Shown here: positions 62,460 through 64,000 of the stretch, in pieces | Layout: every line of letters begins with the position of its first letter | Position numbering within the stretch: position 1 is the first letter of the stretch | Origin: Panorpa germanica | Lineage: Eukaryota; Arthropoda; Insecta; Mecoptera; Panorpidae | Assembly (NCBI GenBank): GCA_963678705.1 | Contig: OY783216.1 | Location: 8,804,001-8,868,000, forward strand | Reading direction: 5' to 3' | DNA: 64,000 nt | Position numbers and translations under genes: made by a program | Notes under the pieces: model-generated | Seen by the model: the letters and a program-made list of their open reading frames with translations, nothing else | The model's database searches: none | What the model was told of the DNA's origin: nothing

Positions 62460-63830
62460 AATACAGTTAACAAAAAGTTACAAAGAAATCATTGATTAAA
62501 TTTTAAATAACTAAGTGTGTCTGTTTTCTATGCGTCCATTTTTAAATTCATAGACAATTTTGCGAAAAGATTTTTTTTTAAATATTTGAAAAGTTTTGAT
62601 GCAGTTATGTTCGCTATGGTCTAAAATAAAGAATTGATTCATTAAATTTTATATATCTACGCGATTTTGGCATTTATGAGACCTTTTTTATTTTCATGGA
62701 CATTTTTTTCTACATTTTTTTTTTGATTCTTTGGAATAATTTGATGCAGTTATGTTCGTTATGCTCTAAAATAAAAAACTGCATCATTACATTTTAAATA
62801 ACTACGCATTTTTGGCTTTTATGCGACCGTTTTTAAATCCATGGACATTTTTTTTCTAAAATTATTTTTGGATTTCTTAAAAAATTTTGATGCAGCTATG
62901 TTCGTTAGGTTTTAAATTAAAGAACTGCTTCATTACATTTTAATTATCTCCGCGATTCTGGCTTTTATGCGACCTTTTTTAAATTCATGGACTTTTTTTT
63001 TCTAAATTTTTTTTGGATTTCTTGAAATTTTTTGATGCAGTTATGTTCGTTAGGCTTTAAATTAAAGAACTGCTTCATTACATTTTAATTATCTCCGCGA
63101 TTCTGGCTTTTATGCGACCTTTTTTAAATTCATGGACTTTTTTTTCTAAAAATTTTTTTTGGATTTCTTGAAATTTTTTGATGCAGTTATGTTCGTTAGG
63201 CTTTAAATTAAAGAACTGCTTCATTACATTTTAATTATCTCCGCGATTCTGGCTTTTATGCGACCTTTTTTAAATTCATGGACTTTTTTTTCTAAAATTT
63301 TTTTTGGATTTCTTGAAATTTTTTGATGCAGTTATGTTCGTTAGGCTTTAAATTAAAGAACTGCTTTATTACATTTTAATTATCTCCGCGATTCTGGCTT
63401 TTATGCGACCTTTTTTAAATTCATGGACTTTTTTTTCTAAAATTTTTTTTTGGATTTCTTGAAATTTTTTGATGCAGTTATGTTCGTTAGGCTTTAAATT
63501 AAAGAACTGCTTCATTACATTTTAATTATCTCTGCGATTCTGGCTTTTATGCGACCTTCTTTAAATTCATGGACTTTTTTTTCTAAAAATTTTTTTTAAA
63601 TTTCTTGAAATTTTTTAATGCAGTTATGTTCGTTAGGCTTTAAATTAAAGAGCTGCTTCATTACATTTTAATTATCTCCCCGATTCTGGCTTTTATTCGA
63701 CCTTTTTTAAATTCATGGACTTTTTTTTTTTTAATTTTTTTTGGATTTCTTGAAATTTTTTAATGCAGTTATGTTCGTTATGCTGTAAAATAAAAAACTG
63801 CATCATTAGATTTTAAATATCTACGTAGAT
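62460..63830. repeat. tandem array of about 146-bp units (satellite-like)
   Basis: The marker [G/A]ATGCAGTTATGTTCGTTAG recurs at about 62598, 62743, 62889, 63034, 63180, 63325, 63471, 63617 and 63762, a strict spacing of 145-146 bp. The central units (about 62950-63600) are nearly identical; the outer ones are diverged. Each unit holds T-rich runs and TTAAATTCATGGAC. About nine units are present and the array ends inside the window at about 63830. Confidence 0.93.
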
Positions 63831-64000
63831 ACTCAAAAAATTGCATTGCTTTTAAAATCATAAAAGTGAACCTTTTCATCATTTTTAACAAGATTATAGT
63901 CTTCTTTCTATATGGAGATTTAATATATTGATATATCATAAACTAAAATACTTATTTAAAAATGAATTATAAATTTGAAATCAGCATTCAAAATTAAGTT

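Noticed and set aside
62460..63830. CRISPR-like array
   Set aside because: Units are head-to-tail and continuous, about 146 bp, with no unique spacers; it is a eukaryotic tandem repeat.

Overview
The window is a piece of an AT-rich insect nuclear genome. The evidence is spliced genes with GT-AG introns, an RR-1 chitin-binding cuticle protein, a Scratch-type zinc-finger factor, digestive-type S28 serine proteases and many short inverted-repeat transposons. I cannot fix the order from the sequence alone. I rebuilt eight spliced genes by hand; splice phase closes in every one.

Left part (1-13.3 kb, + strand): a nest of MITEs (1.7-3.2 kb), then a cuticular protein gene with a clear TATA/Inr promoter (3.6-5.0 kb), an ERICH2-like gene (5.7-6.5 kb) and an eight-exon CCDC102 coiled-coil gene (8.4-10.5 kb).

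Centre-left (13.3-22.7 kb, - strand): the most striking gene. Five exons encode a secreted protein of about 1734 residues: signal peptide, BRICHOS-like domain, RSKR furin-type site, a roughly 950-residue silk-like [11 protein letters not shown] repeat, a Gln/Ser/Ala module with alternating AQAQ strands, an acidic stretch and a Cys-containing C-terminus. Its first intron carries MITEs and a perfect 33-bp inverted repeat.

Centre (28.2-34.7 kb, - strand): the Scratch (scrt) transcription factor, with a SNAG start exon separated by a 5-kb intron from five C2H2 fingers. From 34.7 to 52.3 kb I see no convincing gene, only MITE relics, dispersed repeats and microsatellites.

Right part: a GNAT/glycine N-acyltransferase-like gene (52.3-53.7 kb, +), two tandem S28 serine carboxypeptidase-like genes (54.0-56.6 and 57.6-59.9 kb, -) with identical exon phases and matching GATA+TATA promoters, a non-LTR retrotransposon relic (60.4-60.8 kb), a small EF-hand gene (61.2-61.9 kb, +) and a satellite-like array of about 146-bp units (62.5-63.8 kb). 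Apart from the S28 pair, neighbouring genes do not look functionally linked.
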